DNA of 64,000 nt from Mesotoga infera (GTDB lineage Bacteria > Thermotogota > Thermotogae > Petrotogales > Kosmotogaceae). The notes beneath the pieces were generated by a model. The model ran no database searches and was not told the origin of the DNA. It saw only the letters and a program-made list of their open reading frames with translations. The stretch lies in contig NZ_LS974202.1 of the NCBI RefSeq assembly GCF_900157305.1, forward strand, positions 2,046,001 to 2,110,000. The letters are read 5' to 3'. The translations under genes were made by a program, and so were the position numbers. Of this stretch, positions 1 to 8,987 are shown one piece after another (positions within the stretch are counted from its first letter, which is position 1; each line of letters begins with the position of its first letter).

Positions 1-153
1 AAACCGGTTCTCATCAGTGAAGATGAGGGAGTGCTGGCTTCATGGTTGAAGGAGAACACAAAGAAGGGTGACCTGATTTTCTTCAAAGCCTCCCGCGGTG
101 TCTTTCTAGAGAGGGTCTTCGGAAAGTTCATGGAGTTGATTAAAGATGGTTGA
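1..153 (+). CDS. murF: UDP-N-acetylmuramoyl-tripeptide--D-alanyl-D-alanine ligase, C-terminal end (partial)
   Basis: The first reading frame is open from base 1 to a TGA at 151-153, giving the last 50 residues of a protein that starts outside the window. The tail contains KASRGVFLERV, which resembles the 'KGSR...E' motif near the C-terminus of Mur ligases. MurF normally adds D-Ala-D-Ala to the UDP-muramoyl tripeptide in the cytoplasm. The assignment rests on this motif and on the position directly before mraY, with which it overlaps by 8 bases. MurE or another Mur ligase is possible but less likely given the gene order. Confidence 0.75.
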   Translation, partial: KPVLISEDEGVLASWLKENTKKGDLIFFKASRGVFLERVFGKFMELIKDG

Positions 154-1072
154 TCAAGTCCTCTCGTTTTTAATTTCACTGGTTGCGACGGCAATTCTTC
201 TCGAACCCTTCAAGCGATTCCAGAGGAAACACAAGATAGGCCAGTACATACGACAGGAAGGACCGGATCTCCACAATTACAAAACCGGTACTCCCACGGC
301 CTCAGGCGTTATCTTCATACCCGTCTCCCTGATCGTCATGATCCTTTTTTTCCGGAAGCCGGAAACACTCATCGTGGTGATGGCCGGTATTCTTTTCGGC
401 GCCGTCGGTTTGATCGACGATATTTCGAAGATAGCTAAGAAGAACGCAGCCGGTTTAAGTGGCAAGAGGAAGTTGCTATTGCAGTTCGTGTTCGCCTCTA
501 TCGTAGTGCTCATGATTCAGTTCTACAATCCCCATACATCTATGAAGATCCCATTCGGTGGCGAGATCGAATTTGGCTTTATGTATTACATAATCTCCGC
601 AACAGTTCTGGCTGGTATGAGTAACGCAGTCAATCTTTCCGATGGGTTAGATGGGTTAGCGGGTTCTATGTTCATCTTTTCGCTGTTACCTCTCTTCGCC
701 CTTCCGTTGTGGCAAAATGGAATCATCGCCCCGATCTTCGGCGCTCTGGCCGGTTTCTTGTGGCACAATTGGTTTCCAGCATCCGTTTTCATGGGAGATA
801 CGGGCGCGCTCGGCCTGGGTGGTATGTTGGCCACGATTTTCGCTATTGATGGCAGAGAGCTCTTCTTGATCTTTTTCGGCGTCATGTTCGTAATTGAAAT
901 GTTCAGTGTGATACTTCAGGTGGGGTCCTTCAAACTCTTTGGGAGAAGAGTCTTCAGGATGTCACCCATCCATCACCACTTCGAACTCAAAGGCTGGAAG
1001 GAAACAAAGATCACTTTCAGATTTTCGTTGCTTGCATTGACCGCGGCCGTCATTGGCCTGCTGGCCTGGTAG
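146..1072 (+). CDS. mraY: Phospho-N-acetylmuramoyl-pentapeptide transferase
   Basis: This integral membrane enzyme transfers phospho-MurNAc-pentapeptide from UDP to undecaprenyl phosphate, making lipid I. The 308-residue product has about ten hydrophobic segments. Family signatures are visible: the DD pair at residues 91-92, NLSDGLDGLAG at 163-173, MGDTG at 216-220 and HHHFE at 276-280. The length is slightly short of the usual 320-360 residues but all catalytic motifs are present. The ATG lies inside the end of murF, and murD follows at once, so translational coupling is likely. Confidence 0.97.
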   Translation: MVDQVLSFLISLVATAILLEPFKRFQRKHKIGQYIRQEGPDLHNYKTGTPTASGVIFIPVSLIVMILFFRKPETLIVVMAGILFGAVGLIDDISKIAKKNAAGLSGKRKLLLQFVFASIVVLMIQFYNPHTSMKIPFGGEIEFGFMYYIISATVLAGMSNAVNLSDGLDGLAGSMFIFSLLPLFALPLWQNGIIAPIFGALAGFLWHNWFPASVFMGDTGALGLGGMLATIFAIDGRELFLIFFGVMFVIEMFSVILQVGSFKLFGRRVFRMSPIHHHFELKGWKETKITFRFSLLALTAAVIGLLAW

Positions 1073-1084
1073 GTGGAGGACGTG

Positions 1085-2416
1085 TTGAAAAGCAAAATAG
1101 GTTTCGTGGGACTGGGAATATCCAATTATAGATTGCTCAGAGTACTCCGCAAGGAGTGTCCATCATCGTCTTTCTTCGTTTCTGATATGGGATCGATCGA
1201 GGGAGAAGCCCTTGAATTTCTGAGAGACAGCGGTATAGAGTATGAAGATAACGGTCATACTGAAAGGCTTATGGAGTGCGGCAGCTTCATAGTATCACCT
1301 GGCGTTTCGCCTTTCTCGAAAGTCGGGAGAGCCATTCTCGAGAGCGGAAAGCCATTCACTACCGAACTGGAAGTGTCCTTGGATATCCTAAAATCTAAGC
1401 CTCACGGAGTGATAATAGGTATCACAGGGACTAATGGAAAATCGACCACTGTCACCATGCTCGGGCATGTGCTCGCAGCCAGGGGAAAGAGTATCTTTCA
1501 GGGTGGAAATCTAGGCGACCCGCTGGCTGGGATACTTGGAGAAAGTCTTGAGTACTACGTTCTCGAAGTTAGTTCGTTTCAGCTTAAATGGTTCAGCAGA
1601 AGCGATATTCGCTTCCATTTATCGGCTGTTATCAATATAGGCGAAGATCATATAGACTACCACAAAACGTACGAAGACTACCGACAGTCAAAACTTCGAC
1701 TGGTCGATATGACGGAAGGTTTTTCTTTGCTTCCTTCGTGTGAGAAGGAGTTTTTCGAAGGTAAACCTCAACAAGGGAAGATACTTCCATTTTCAATGCA
1801 CGGAGAGACCGATTGCTGTTACGATCTGGGCAAGTTTAAAATAGGAGGAGAGTCCTTCGATAGCGGGGACCTGCCTTATGAGGGAATTCACAATTTTGAA
1901 GACACCCTGGTAGTTATGACCCTGGCAAACCTTCTTGGTATGCCTCTGAGAAGAGTCTTCGAAGATCTAAAGAAGTACGAGTTCCTCTCTCACAGGCTTC
2001 AATTTGTCGGAGAGATAGATGGTGTAAAATATTACGACGATTCCAAGGCAACCAACGCGCACGCCGTTGTGGCGGCTTTGAAAAACTTCAACCCCGAGAA
2101 AACCGTTCTTGTACTTGGTGGAAAAGCAAAGGATGAGACCTACGGCGAGCTGCTCCAACTCTTGAAAGGCTTGAAAAGCATTATCGTACTTGGCAGCTCT
2201 ATGAAATCTTTGATCGAGAAGATGAGAATGTCGGGAATAAACTTCGAATTGGTTGGCTCAATGGAAGAAGCCGTGGAGGCGGGTAGACGGAATTCGTGCA
2301 GCGGTGATAGTGTCGTTCTAAGTCCGGCCGGTTCCAGCTATGATCTTTACAGGAATTATAAGGAGAGGGGAGACCATTTCAAGAGCATAGTAAAGTCGCT
2401 TGCAATGGGAAATTAA
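1085..2416 (+). CDS. murD: UDP-N-acetylmuramoylalanine--D-glutamate ligase
   Basis: This cytoplasmic ATP-dependent Mur ligase adds D-glutamate to UDP-MurNAc-L-Ala. An N-terminal Rossmann-like stretch (IGFVGLGISN) is followed by the P-loop GTNGKST about 115 residues in, and by the central-domain motif YYDDSKATN. Three in-frame starts are possible: GTG at 1073, GTG at 1082 and TTG at 1085. I chose TTG 1085 because GGAGG at 1075-1079 lies five bases upstream and the protein then begins right at the Rossmann strand, as in the family. It ends with a one-base overlap with ftsW. Confidence 0.95.
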   Translation: MKSKIGFVGLGISNYRLLRVLRKECPSSSFFVSDMGSIEGEALEFLRDSGIEYEDNGHTERLMECGSFIVSPGVSPFSKVGRAILESGKPFTTELEVSLDILKSKPHGVIIGITGTNGKSTTVTMLGHVLAARGKSIFQGGNLGDPLAGILGESLEYYVLEVSSFQLKWFSRSDIRFHLSAVINIGEDHIDYHKTYEDYRQSKLRLVDMTEGFSLLPSCEKEFFEGKPQQGKILPFSMHGETDCCYDLGKFKIGGESFDSGDLPYEGIHNFEDTLVVMTLANLLGMPLRRVFEDLKKYEFLSHRLQFVGEIDGVKYYDDSKATNAHAVVAALKNFNPEKTVLVLGGKAKDETYGELLQLLKGLKSIIVLGSSMKSLIEKMRMSGINFELVGSMEEAVEAGRRNSCSGDSVVLSPAGSSYDLYRNYKERGDHFKSIVKSLAMGN

Positions 2417-3531
2417 TGAAGAAAACTTATTTGATACTCGCTCTTTTTACAAGTATCTTCCTGATTTTTGGATTCGTTTTTATCTACAGCGCCGGAATCA
2501 GCATGGAGGCAAGGCATCCCGATGTCAGCGCTTCGGAATTCCTTGAGAAGCAGCTGATAGCCTTTGCGATAGGTCTGGCCGGTGCGCTAGTTATGATCTA
2601 CCTGAAGGGTTCCTGGCATTTCAAAAGGGCTTTTACAATTTACTACCCCTTAACGCTTATTCTTCTAGTGGCAGTACTCTTTTTCCCCGACAGGGGCGGA
2701 TCTCACAGATGGCTGGATATCGGCAGCCTTTCCCTCCAGATCTCCGAGTTCGCCAAAATATCTCTGCTTGTGGTTCTGGCAAGTTATCTGGGCAATATAA
2801 AGAAGAGGTCATTCCTCAACACCTTTCTGATTCCTATCGGACTTGTCTTGCCGTTAGCCTTTCTTGTTTTCATAGAGCCAGATCTATCGACGACCGGCAT
2901 TCTAGTCGCTATAACCTTTGTGATGATGATAATCGGAGGTATAAAGCTGCGTTATATACTGCTCGCCGTAACACTGGGCGTACTGATCGTTCTAATACTG
3001 TACAGCGGAGGATTCATAAAGCCCTACCAATTGGAGCGGATAACTTCGTTCCTAACATCTATAACCGGAGAGGAACACGAACAGGTTTCCTACTCGATCA
3101 TGGCTATATCTTCGGGTGGGCTGATGGGTAAAGGCCTTGGAATGGGGCTTGTAAAGTACTACCTCCCGGTGAGCTACTCGGATTTCATCTTTGCGGTGAT
3201 CGGTGAAGAATTGGGTCTAATAGGGATCGTGGTACTCATGCTGGCTTACGTTGGCTTCATCAGGGAGTTAATACTTGCGGGACTCAAAGGACCGTCGAAA
3301 CTTGAAGGCAAGTTGTACATCATAGGTTTTGCGCTGTATATAATGATTCAGGCAACGATAAATATCGCGGTCAATCTAGGCCTCTTTCCTCCAACGGGTG
3401 TCACCCTTCCCTTCGTCAGCTCGGGTGGCTCTTCGATAATGTCGTTGATGATCGGCTACGGTCTGGTCTTTGCGATTCTTATAGAGAAAGAAGAAGAGAA
3501 TAAGGCGAGCGAACCCCATGAGAAAACTTAA
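2416..3531 (+). CDS. ftsW: Lipid II polymerase of the SEDS family, cell division type
   Basis: The 371-residue polytopic membrane protein belongs to the FtsW/RodA/SpoVE (SEDS) family of peptidoglycan glycosyltransferases. It has about ten transmembrane segments and the C-terminal signature PFVSSGGSSIMSLM, typical of FtsW. The ATG overlaps the murD stop (TAATG). The position between murD and murG is the classical place for ftsW rather than rodA, which supports the FtsW assignment. A charged cytoplasmic tail (EKEEENKASEPHEKT) overlaps the start of murG. Confidence 0.94.
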   Translation: MKKTYLILALFTSIFLIFGFVFIYSAGISMEARHPDVSASEFLEKQLIAFAIGLAGALVMIYLKGSWHFKRAFTIYYPLTLILLVAVLFFPDRGGSHRWLDIGSLSLQISEFAKISLLVVLASYLGNIKKRSFLNTFLIPIGLVLPLAFLVFIEPDLSTTGILVAITFVMMIIGGIKLRYILLAVTLGVLIVLILYSGGFIKPYQLERITSFLTSITGEEHEQVSYSIMAISSGGLMGKGLGMGLVKYYLPVSYSDFIFAVIGEELGLIGIVVLMLAYVGFIRELILAGLKGPSKLEGKLYIIGFALYIMIQATINIAVNLGLFPPTGVTLPFVSSGGSSIMSLMIGYGLVFAILIEKEEENKASEPHEKT

Positions 3532-4588
3532 GATAGCCTTTTGTGGTGGGGGCACAGGCGGGCATTATTATCCGGCCGTAGCCCTTCTTCAGGAGATAGG
3601 CAAACGCACCGACTTCGATTTGCTGTACTTCACGGTAAAGGGTAAGATAGACGACAGAAGTGTGGAAAGAGATTTCCCGGGGGTTTCGAAAGTGCCGCTG
3701 GAACTCAGGGGGCTTCTGAGGCCGCTTTACAGTCCGGGAAACATACCGATACTCTTCTCTCATATGATGGCCAAAAAACAGGTTCTGAGAAGCCTGACGG
3801 ATTTTAGACCCGATTTCCTCTTTTCGACGGGTGGTTATATTTCCTTTCCGGTAATAAAAGCGGCGCACGAGCTGAAAATACCGATATTCATACATGAACA
3901 GAATTCAATAGCCGGCATAACCAATAAAAGGATGGCCAAATACGCCGAATACTTTTTTATCTCTTTTGAAGAGACTGCCGGAGAAGTGAAGCTACCGGCA
4001 GAACGCATTGTACTTTCGGGAAATCCGGTCAGAGAGAGCACCAAATCCAGAGAGGAGTTGCTTAAGGGATTCGGTCTTTCCAGCGAATTACCATTTGTCG
4101 TCGTTTTGGGTGGCAGTCTCGGATCTTCAGTAATCAACGACGCCTGTGAAAAGCTGTATGACCTGCTCGAAGAGTCAAATGTGTTTATGAACTTTCTGCA
4201 TTCGACAGGAGATGAAGAAAAAGCGAAGGATTTACTGCGTTTTCCTTTCGTGAGGTCTTTCGCTTATATAGAGAATCTTTCCGATGCGATAGCAGTTTCG
4301 GATCTCGTGATTTCCAGAGCCGGGGCGACCACTATCGCCGAGCTACAGTATCACGGTAGAAAGGGTATAATAATACCGTGGCCTGGAGCAGCGGAAAATC
4401 ATCAATTGCACAATGCGATTTCACTGGAGAGACTTGGTCTTGGTTATGTTATACTGGAAAGTGATCTAACCCCAGAAAAGCTGTTCGTTGCAATGCAAGA
4501 GATGTTGGTTAAAGATATCGGTTACATGCCTCCAAGAAGACCTGTTGATATTATTTTGGATTATATACTCCGGGAGGAATCGATTTGA
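3518..4588 (+). CDS. murG: UDP-N-acetylglucosamine--lipid I N-acetylglucosaminyltransferase
   Basis: MurG is a peripheral membrane GT28 glycosyltransferase that converts lipid I to lipid II. The glycine-rich loop CGGGTGGHYYPAVALL lies near the N-terminus. A second nucleotide-binding loop, GGSLGSSVIND, starts the C-terminal domain, and SRAGATTIAEL plus PWPGAAENHQ match the UDP-GlcNAc pocket of the family. Its 356 residues are of normal length. The start overlaps the end of ftsW by 14 bases, and the stop overlaps the TTG start of murC by four. Confidence 0.96.
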   Translation: MRKLKIAFCGGGTGGHYYPAVALLQEIGKRTDFDLLYFTVKGKIDDRSVERDFPGVSKVPLELRGLLRPLYSPGNIPILFSHMMAKKQVLRSLTDFRPDFLFSTGGYISFPVIKAAHELKIPIFIHEQNSIAGITNKRMAKYAEYFFISFEETAGEVKLPAERIVLSGNPVRESTKSREELLKGFGLSSELPFVVVLGGSLGSSVINDACEKLYDLLEESNVFMNFLHSTGDEEKAKDLLRFPFVRSFAYIENLSDAIAVSDLVISRAGATTIAELQYHGRKGIIIPWPGAAENHQLHNAISLERLGLGYVILESDLTPEKLFVAMQEMLVKDIGYMPPRRPVDIILDYILREESI

Positions 4589-5928
4589 AATACCATTTCA
4601 TTGGCATTGGCGGAATAGGAATGAGCGGTCTGGCAATGCATTTAGCATCTGAGGGATATCAGGTATACGGTTCGAACTACGAAGAGAACGAGAGAGTGGA
4701 ATATCTTAGAGCCCGGGGGATAAGTGTTTTCATAGGACACTCTCCCCAAAATTTCGATAAACCCGATCTAGTGATAAGAACTACTGCGATAAAGCAGGGA
4801 AATCCCGAACTCGTAAGGGCCATCTTTGAAGATGTTCCTACTATCTACAGAATGGAATTATTACGAAAGATCCTCGCCGACAATATATCTACTTGTGTCA
4901 CCGGTACCGATGGTAAAACTACTACCACCGCCATGGTTGCCAAAATACTCTTCGATGACGGGAGAGACCCGACGGTCTTTCTGGGAGGGTTGAACGCCTT
5001 CCTTGCAGATGGCAATTACAGGAGGGGCGGTAAAGTTATAGTCAGCGAACTGGATGAAAGCGACGGTTTTTTCGCCTCTTTTAAGCCGGAAAATGCTATC
5101 ATCACCAACATCAGGGGCGATCATCTAGAGCATTACGATAATTCCTTCGAAAACCTGAAAAATCATTTCAAGTATTTCTCCAAAGGTGTCAAGAACCTTC
5201 TCGTATTCAACGCCGATGATCCTGTCTCTGAAAGGCTGTTCAAAGATGGAATCACCTTTGGCAAAGAAAAAGGCTTGTATCGGTTTTCCGATAGAAAGAC
5301 TTGTCTGATGAGTCAAACCTTCAGCTGCTGGCGCGGTGATAGCCATATGGGACAGATCAAGCTGATGATACCGGGTGAATACAACGCCTACAACGCAATG
5401 GCAGCGGTGGCGTTGACTCACGAACTCGGGGTGTCGATAGATACGATCAAAGCTTCCCTGGAGTCTTTCAGGTCCGTTGATAGAAGATTTACGTTCAGAG
5501 GCATGGACAACAGCAGGAATCTCTTCTTCTTCGACGATTACGCACATACTCCTGACGAGATAAGCAGCACCATAAGGGGTGCCCGGGAGTTCTTTCCAGA
5601 TAAAAATATAATCGTGGTCTTCCAGCCGCACAGGTACTCCCGCCTTGTGAGGGAGAATGGTCGATTCGCACTCTCTTTGAGAGATGCCAGCGAAGTCTGT
5701 GTTTACAAGCTCTACGAGGCTTACGAGAAGGGTCAGTATGCGATCGACGAAACCGAAGTCCTGAAGGGGCTAAGTAGTTACGGAGTCCCAGCGGTTCACG
5801 CGGTTAACTACGCCGAGATACTGGACTGGCTAGAAAGAAAAAGGGATGCCGTCGTCCTCTTTCTGGGTGCTGGGGACATTACAGAAGCGTCAAAAATGAG
5901 TGCTCTCAAACTTTGCGCAACACATTAG
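4585..5928 (+). CDS. murC: UDP-N-acetylmuramate--L-alanine ligase
   Basis: MurC adds L-alanine to UDP-MurNAc, the first amino-acid step of the stem peptide. The N-terminus has the Rossmann loop FIGIGGIGMSGLA, followed by the P-loop GTDGKTT at residues 107-113, a DHLEHYD motif and FDDYAHTPDEI. Start is TTG at 4585 with a strong GGGAGGA site just upstream. At 447 residues it is of normal length. It closes the visible mur cluster. Its last 23 bases overlap tail-to-tail with the radical SAM gene on the other strand, and no terminator separates the two. Confidence 0.96.
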   Translation: MKYHFIGIGGIGMSGLAMHLASEGYQVYGSNYEENERVEYLRARGISVFIGHSPQNFDKPDLVIRTTAIKQGNPELVRAIFEDVPTIYRMELLRKILADNISTCVTGTDGKTTTTAMVAKILFDDGRDPTVFLGGLNAFLADGNYRRGGKVIVSELDESDGFFASFKPENAIITNIRGDHLEHYDNSFENLKNHFKYFSKGVKNLLVFNADDPVSERLFKDGITFGKEKGLYRFSDRKTCLMSQTFSCWRGDSHMGQIKLMIPGEYNAYNAMAAVALTHELGVSIDTIKASLESFRSVDRRFTFRGMDNSRNLFFFDDYAHTPDEISSTIRGAREFFPDKNIIVVFQPHRYSRLVRENGRFALSLRDASEVCVYKLYEAYEKGQYAIDETEVLKGLSSYGVPAVHAVNYAEILDWLERKRDAVVLFLGAGDITEASKMSALKLCATH

Positions 5929-7684
5929 TGATTCCGAGTCTTCCACATACCGAACAACCTGCGCATCCAGTCCACCTGCAATCGGGTGTTGTATGGCCTT
6001 TAAGTGATCTGAAGTATTCGCTCACCAGAAATTCCTTAGAGACACCGAGCGAGACGTGTTCCCATGGCAGCGTCTCGTCGGTAGAATAACCCTTGAAGTA
6101 GTATTCCGTATCGATCGAGGCGATTTTGAAGGCTTCATCCCAGATCCTCCGGTCGAACTGGTCGTCCCATTCATCGAACATCGCTCCAAGCCTGTAGGCC
6201 TCGTAAACGGCTCTACCTACTTTTCTGTCGCCACGGCTCAAAATCCCCTCCACCGGCCCGCTGGAGGGATTGTGAATTTTGATATCTATGCCCCTTCCGG
6301 AAAAACCCTTCAAGAACTCGGCCTTCTGGCTGGCCTCGTTCTCGTCTATCTGCCTGGAAAACTGAAAAGGGGTGTGCGGTTTAGGTATGAAAACGGCAAC
6401 AGATATGGTCAGTTCTTTGAAACCGATAGCCTTGACTCTTCGGCTTAGCTTCACTATACCTTCGATATCTTCCGAAGTCTCGGTGGGAAGACCGATCATG
6501 AAGTACAGCTTCAACCTCTGCCAGCCTTTTTTTCTGGCTATCATCGCGCAGCTTAAAAGATCTTCCTCGGTCACGTTCTTGTTTATAACATTTCTCAATC
6601 TCTGCGTTCCAGCCTCAGGTGCGAAAGTCAGTCCGGTCTTCCTTATAGAAGCTATTCTGGAAGCGATCTCAACATCGAAAGCATCTACTCTGGAGCTAGG
6701 GAGAGAGAGGGCAATCCTGCGGGGTTCCATTAGAGGCAAAAGTGAGTCTGTCAGTTCACCTATCTGTGAATGATCCATCGTTGAGAGCGAGAGCAAGGAA
6801 ACCTCGTCGTACCCTGTACCTTTCAAAATTTCTCTCACTCCTTCGACGATCTCTTCTTTTCCCCTCTCTCGAACGGGCCGGTAAAAAATCCCGGCCTGGC
6901 AGAACCTGCAACCTCTGTTGCAACCTCTCATGACTTCGACGATCGCTCTGTCGTGTATTACTTTCATGAAGGGCACTACCGGTTTTCCATCAATTTCGTA
7001 ATCAGAGATGTCCGCAACGGCAGCCTTTACTATGTTTTTTCTTTCAATCGAGGGAACATAAACGCCGCGAACTTCAGAGATGGTCTCCAGAAGCTCTCTC
7101 CTTTTCCCTGATTTTAGAAGATCGATGTTCTTCTCTATAAGTCCACACACTTCTATAATAGCCTCTTCACCGTCTCCGATAACGAAAGCATCGAAGAAGT
7201 CAGACATCGGTTCTGGATTGGAGGCGCATGGTCCGCCGCCGAGGACGATGGGCTCGTACGTTCTATCCCTCTGAAACAGGGGTATTCCAGCCAGTTCGAG
7301 AAGCGCAAGAACATTTGTATACCCGAGCTCGTATTGGAGCGTGATACCAACTATGTCAAACTCCAGGGCCGGGGAGTAAGTCTCCAGAGAGAAAAGCGGC
7401 ACAGAACTTTTCCGCATTTCTTCGATCATGTCCTTCCAAGGAAGATAGGTTCTCTCGGCGAAGATAGAATCTCTGGAGTTCAACTCTCTGTAAAGGATTT
7501 TGAAACCCAGATGCGACATACCAACCTCGTAGGCGTCCGGAAAGGCCAGTAGGACTCTGAGCTTTCCCGCCGGATCTTTGAGGACCGCGTTTAACTCCTT
7601 CCCGATATACCGACTGGGTTTTCCTACACGTGTCAGAACGCCTGAGGAGACTAGCCACTTTCTTATTTCTTCGGAAACGGTCAT
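5906..7684 (-). CDS. B12-binding-domain radical SAM protein (TIGR03960-like)
   Basis: The 592-residue protein carries the radical SAM cysteine triad as CNRGCRFC at residues 255-262, which binds a 4Fe-4S cluster and S-adenosylmethionine. The region before it (FPDAYEVGMSHLGFKILY and LGGGPCASNPEP) resembles the vestigial cobalamin-binding domain of this family. A second cysteine cluster (CRWTGCAGCSVC) closes the protein. I recognise the TIGR03960-type architecture. Longer members fuse a TIGR03936/DUF2344 domain, which is absent here. The substrate is unknown, although some family members sit near tRNA or ribosomal genes. It overlaps the upstream M42 peptidase gene by four bases (ATGA), so the two form an operon. 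Confidence 0.82.
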   Translation of the reverse strand: MTVSEEIRKWLVSSGVLTRVGKPSRYIGKELNAVLKDPAGKLRVLLAFPDAYEVGMSHLGFKILYRELNSRDSIFAERTYLPWKDMIEEMRKSSVPLFSLETYSPALEFDIVGITLQYELGYTNVLALLELAGIPLFQRDRTYEPIVLGGGPCASNPEPMSDFFDAFVIGDGEEAIIEVCGLIEKNIDLLKSGKRRELLETISEVRGVYVPSIERKNIVKAAVADISDYEIDGKPVVPFMKVIHDRAIVEVMRGCNRGCRFCQAGIFYRPVRERGKEEIVEGVREILKGTGYDEVSLLSLSTMDHSQIGELTDSLLPLMEPRRIALSLPSSRVDAFDVEIASRIASIRKTGLTFAPEAGTQRLRNVINKNVTEEDLLSCAMIARKKGWQRLKLYFMIGLPTETSEDIEGIVKLSRRVKAIGFKELTISVAVFIPKPHTPFQFSRQIDENEASQKAEFLKGFSGRGIDIKIHNPSSGPVEGILSRGDRKVGRAVYEAYRLGAMFDEWDDQFDRRIWDEAFKIASIDTEYYFKGYSTDETLPWEHVSLGVSKEFLVSEYFRSLKGHTTPDCRWTGCAGCSVCGRLGITNVLRKV

Positions 7685-8682
7685 GGAATTAGAAACTCTG
7701 TTGCGAGAGAGAACATGAGCCTGACGAGGTTGTCATAATCATCCATAGATATATATTCGGTCTCCGAGTGAAGGTTTTTAACGGCCAGAGAAAGAGGTAC
7801 CATCTTCACACCATGCTGCTGAAAAGGTATTCCGTCGGTTCCGCCGCCGGTGACTCCTATTTGAAGAGGAAAACCTTTATCTCTTGCGTGTTCCACTATT
7901 TTCCTGCCAGTCTGATAATCGCCCAGAGAAGACGTGTCCGACATCCGAAGCACCGGCCCGTTACCCGGCCTGACATCTCCGGTGAGTCTTGAACAGCAGG
8001 CGAAAGAGTCGACGGGAAAGAAAAGTGAAGGCTTGATTCTCTCGGAAAGAGCCCGTGCACCGATCAATCCTATCTCTTCCTGCACCGTCCAGGAAAACAA
8101 CACCCTTCTGGGAAGATCGAATTTCACGAGAAGATCGAGAAGATCGAGAAGCGCGAGACAGCCGAACCTGTCATCGAGAGATCTCACCGCCACGAACTTT
8201 TCGTTCAGAATCGATATCTGCTTTCTAAAGACGGCATAATCGAGAGCTTCTATACCCATAGATTCGGTCTCTTCCTTCGAAGTAGATCCCACGTCTATCG
8301 ACAGACTCCGGCATGATTGATCCGTCTTCTCCCTAAGATGGGGAGGAGTGATACCTATAACACCGTCTATGGACTCTCCGGAAGAGGTTATCACATCCAT
8401 GTGTCGTCCCACGAGCAGCTCTTCGGGGACACCGCCAATCTTCTTGAAATTAAGAGTCCCGTCGCCATTAACACCCGTTATCAGAAGACCAATCTCATCC
8501 ATGTGCGCGGCGAAGGCGATGCTGGGCTCGCCCTTACCTATTTCGATTGTGACGTTTCCCAGATCATCTATTTGCGGTTCTATCTCTTGGGGTATCATTT
8601 CGAGAATTTTGGATCTTATCATCTCTTCGCGTCCGGTGATTCCTGGAACGAAAACCACTTCCGTCAATCTGTCGAGATCCAT
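7681..8682 (-). CDS. M42 family glutamyl/leucyl aminopeptidase
   Basis: This cytosolic di-metal aminopeptidase of the M42 (FrvX/endoglucanase-like) family removes N-terminal residues from peptides, usually as a large tetrahedral oligomer. Metal and catalytic residues are visible: AAHMDEIG near residues 58-65, SLDDRFG near 168-174, and the EE pair in TVQEEIGLIGARA near 202-203. Length (333) fits the family. The ATG at 8680-8682 has a strong AGGAGGT site seven bases or so upstream. It leads the two-gene operon with the radical SAM protein. Confidence 0.93.
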   Translation of the reverse strand: MDLDRLTEVVFVPGITGREEMIRSKILEMIPQEIEPQIDDLGNVTIEIGKGEPSIAFAAHMDEIGLLITGVNGDGTLNFKKIGGVPEELLVGRHMDVITSSGESIDGVIGITPPHLREKTDQSCRSLSIDVGSTSKEETESMGIEALDYAVFRKQISILNEKFVAVRSLDDRFGCLALLDLLDLLVKFDLPRRVLFSWTVQEEIGLIGARALSERIKPSLFFPVDSFACCSRLTGDVRPGNGPVLRMSDTSSLGDYQTGRKIVEHARDKGFPLQIGVTGGGTDGIPFQQHGVKMVPLSLAVKNLHSETEYISMDDYDNLVRLMFSLATEFLIP

Positions 8683-8987
8683 GAGATTACCTCCTTGTGG
8701 TAGTAAATAATCATATCTTATTTAGATCGTCCTAAAATAGAACTATCGTAGGATCGTTGGCGTTCTTTTGCGGTGATGGTCCGAGATTTTTTGCCTTGCA
8801 AAATATCGTTTCTCCCGCTTGTTCGATTTCCTACCTATTATAGCTTACGAAAAAGAAGATATGAACTTGAGTCCACAAAGGAGGTCTGGCCGGTTATAAT
8901 CGGTATTGATCACAATTGACACGCGGCTATATTTGATTTATCTTGAATATGAAAGATCTATAAAGACTTCGAAATGGAGGATGAGAA
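8683..8987. other. Divergent intergenic region between the M42 peptidase and the methylmalonyl-CoA operon
   Basis: The roughly 305 bases carry the Shine-Dalgarno of the leftward peptidase gene (8691-8697) and the promoter of the rightward mutase operon (8916-8944). I see no credible gene and no structured RNA in the rest. The longest open stretch starting with ATG is about a dozen codons. Confidence 0.6.
8916..8944 (+). promoter_or_regulatory. Sigma-A-type promoter of the methylmalonyl-CoA operon
   Basis: A perfect TTGACA at 8916-8921 is followed by exactly 17 bases and TATCTT at 8939-8944. The mutase start lies about 44 bases downstream with GGAGG at 8976-8980. This is the best -35/-10 match in the intergenic region and probably drives the seven-gene operon. 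Confidence 0.7.

Noticed and set aside
5125-5631. Long antisense open frame within murC (168 codons)
   Set aside because: It mirrors the codon structure of murC, has no ribosome binding site and encodes no recognisable domain.
8700-8987. Small gene in the intergenic region before the mutase operon
   Set aside because: The best ATG-initiated frame has only about a dozen codons and no conserved feature.
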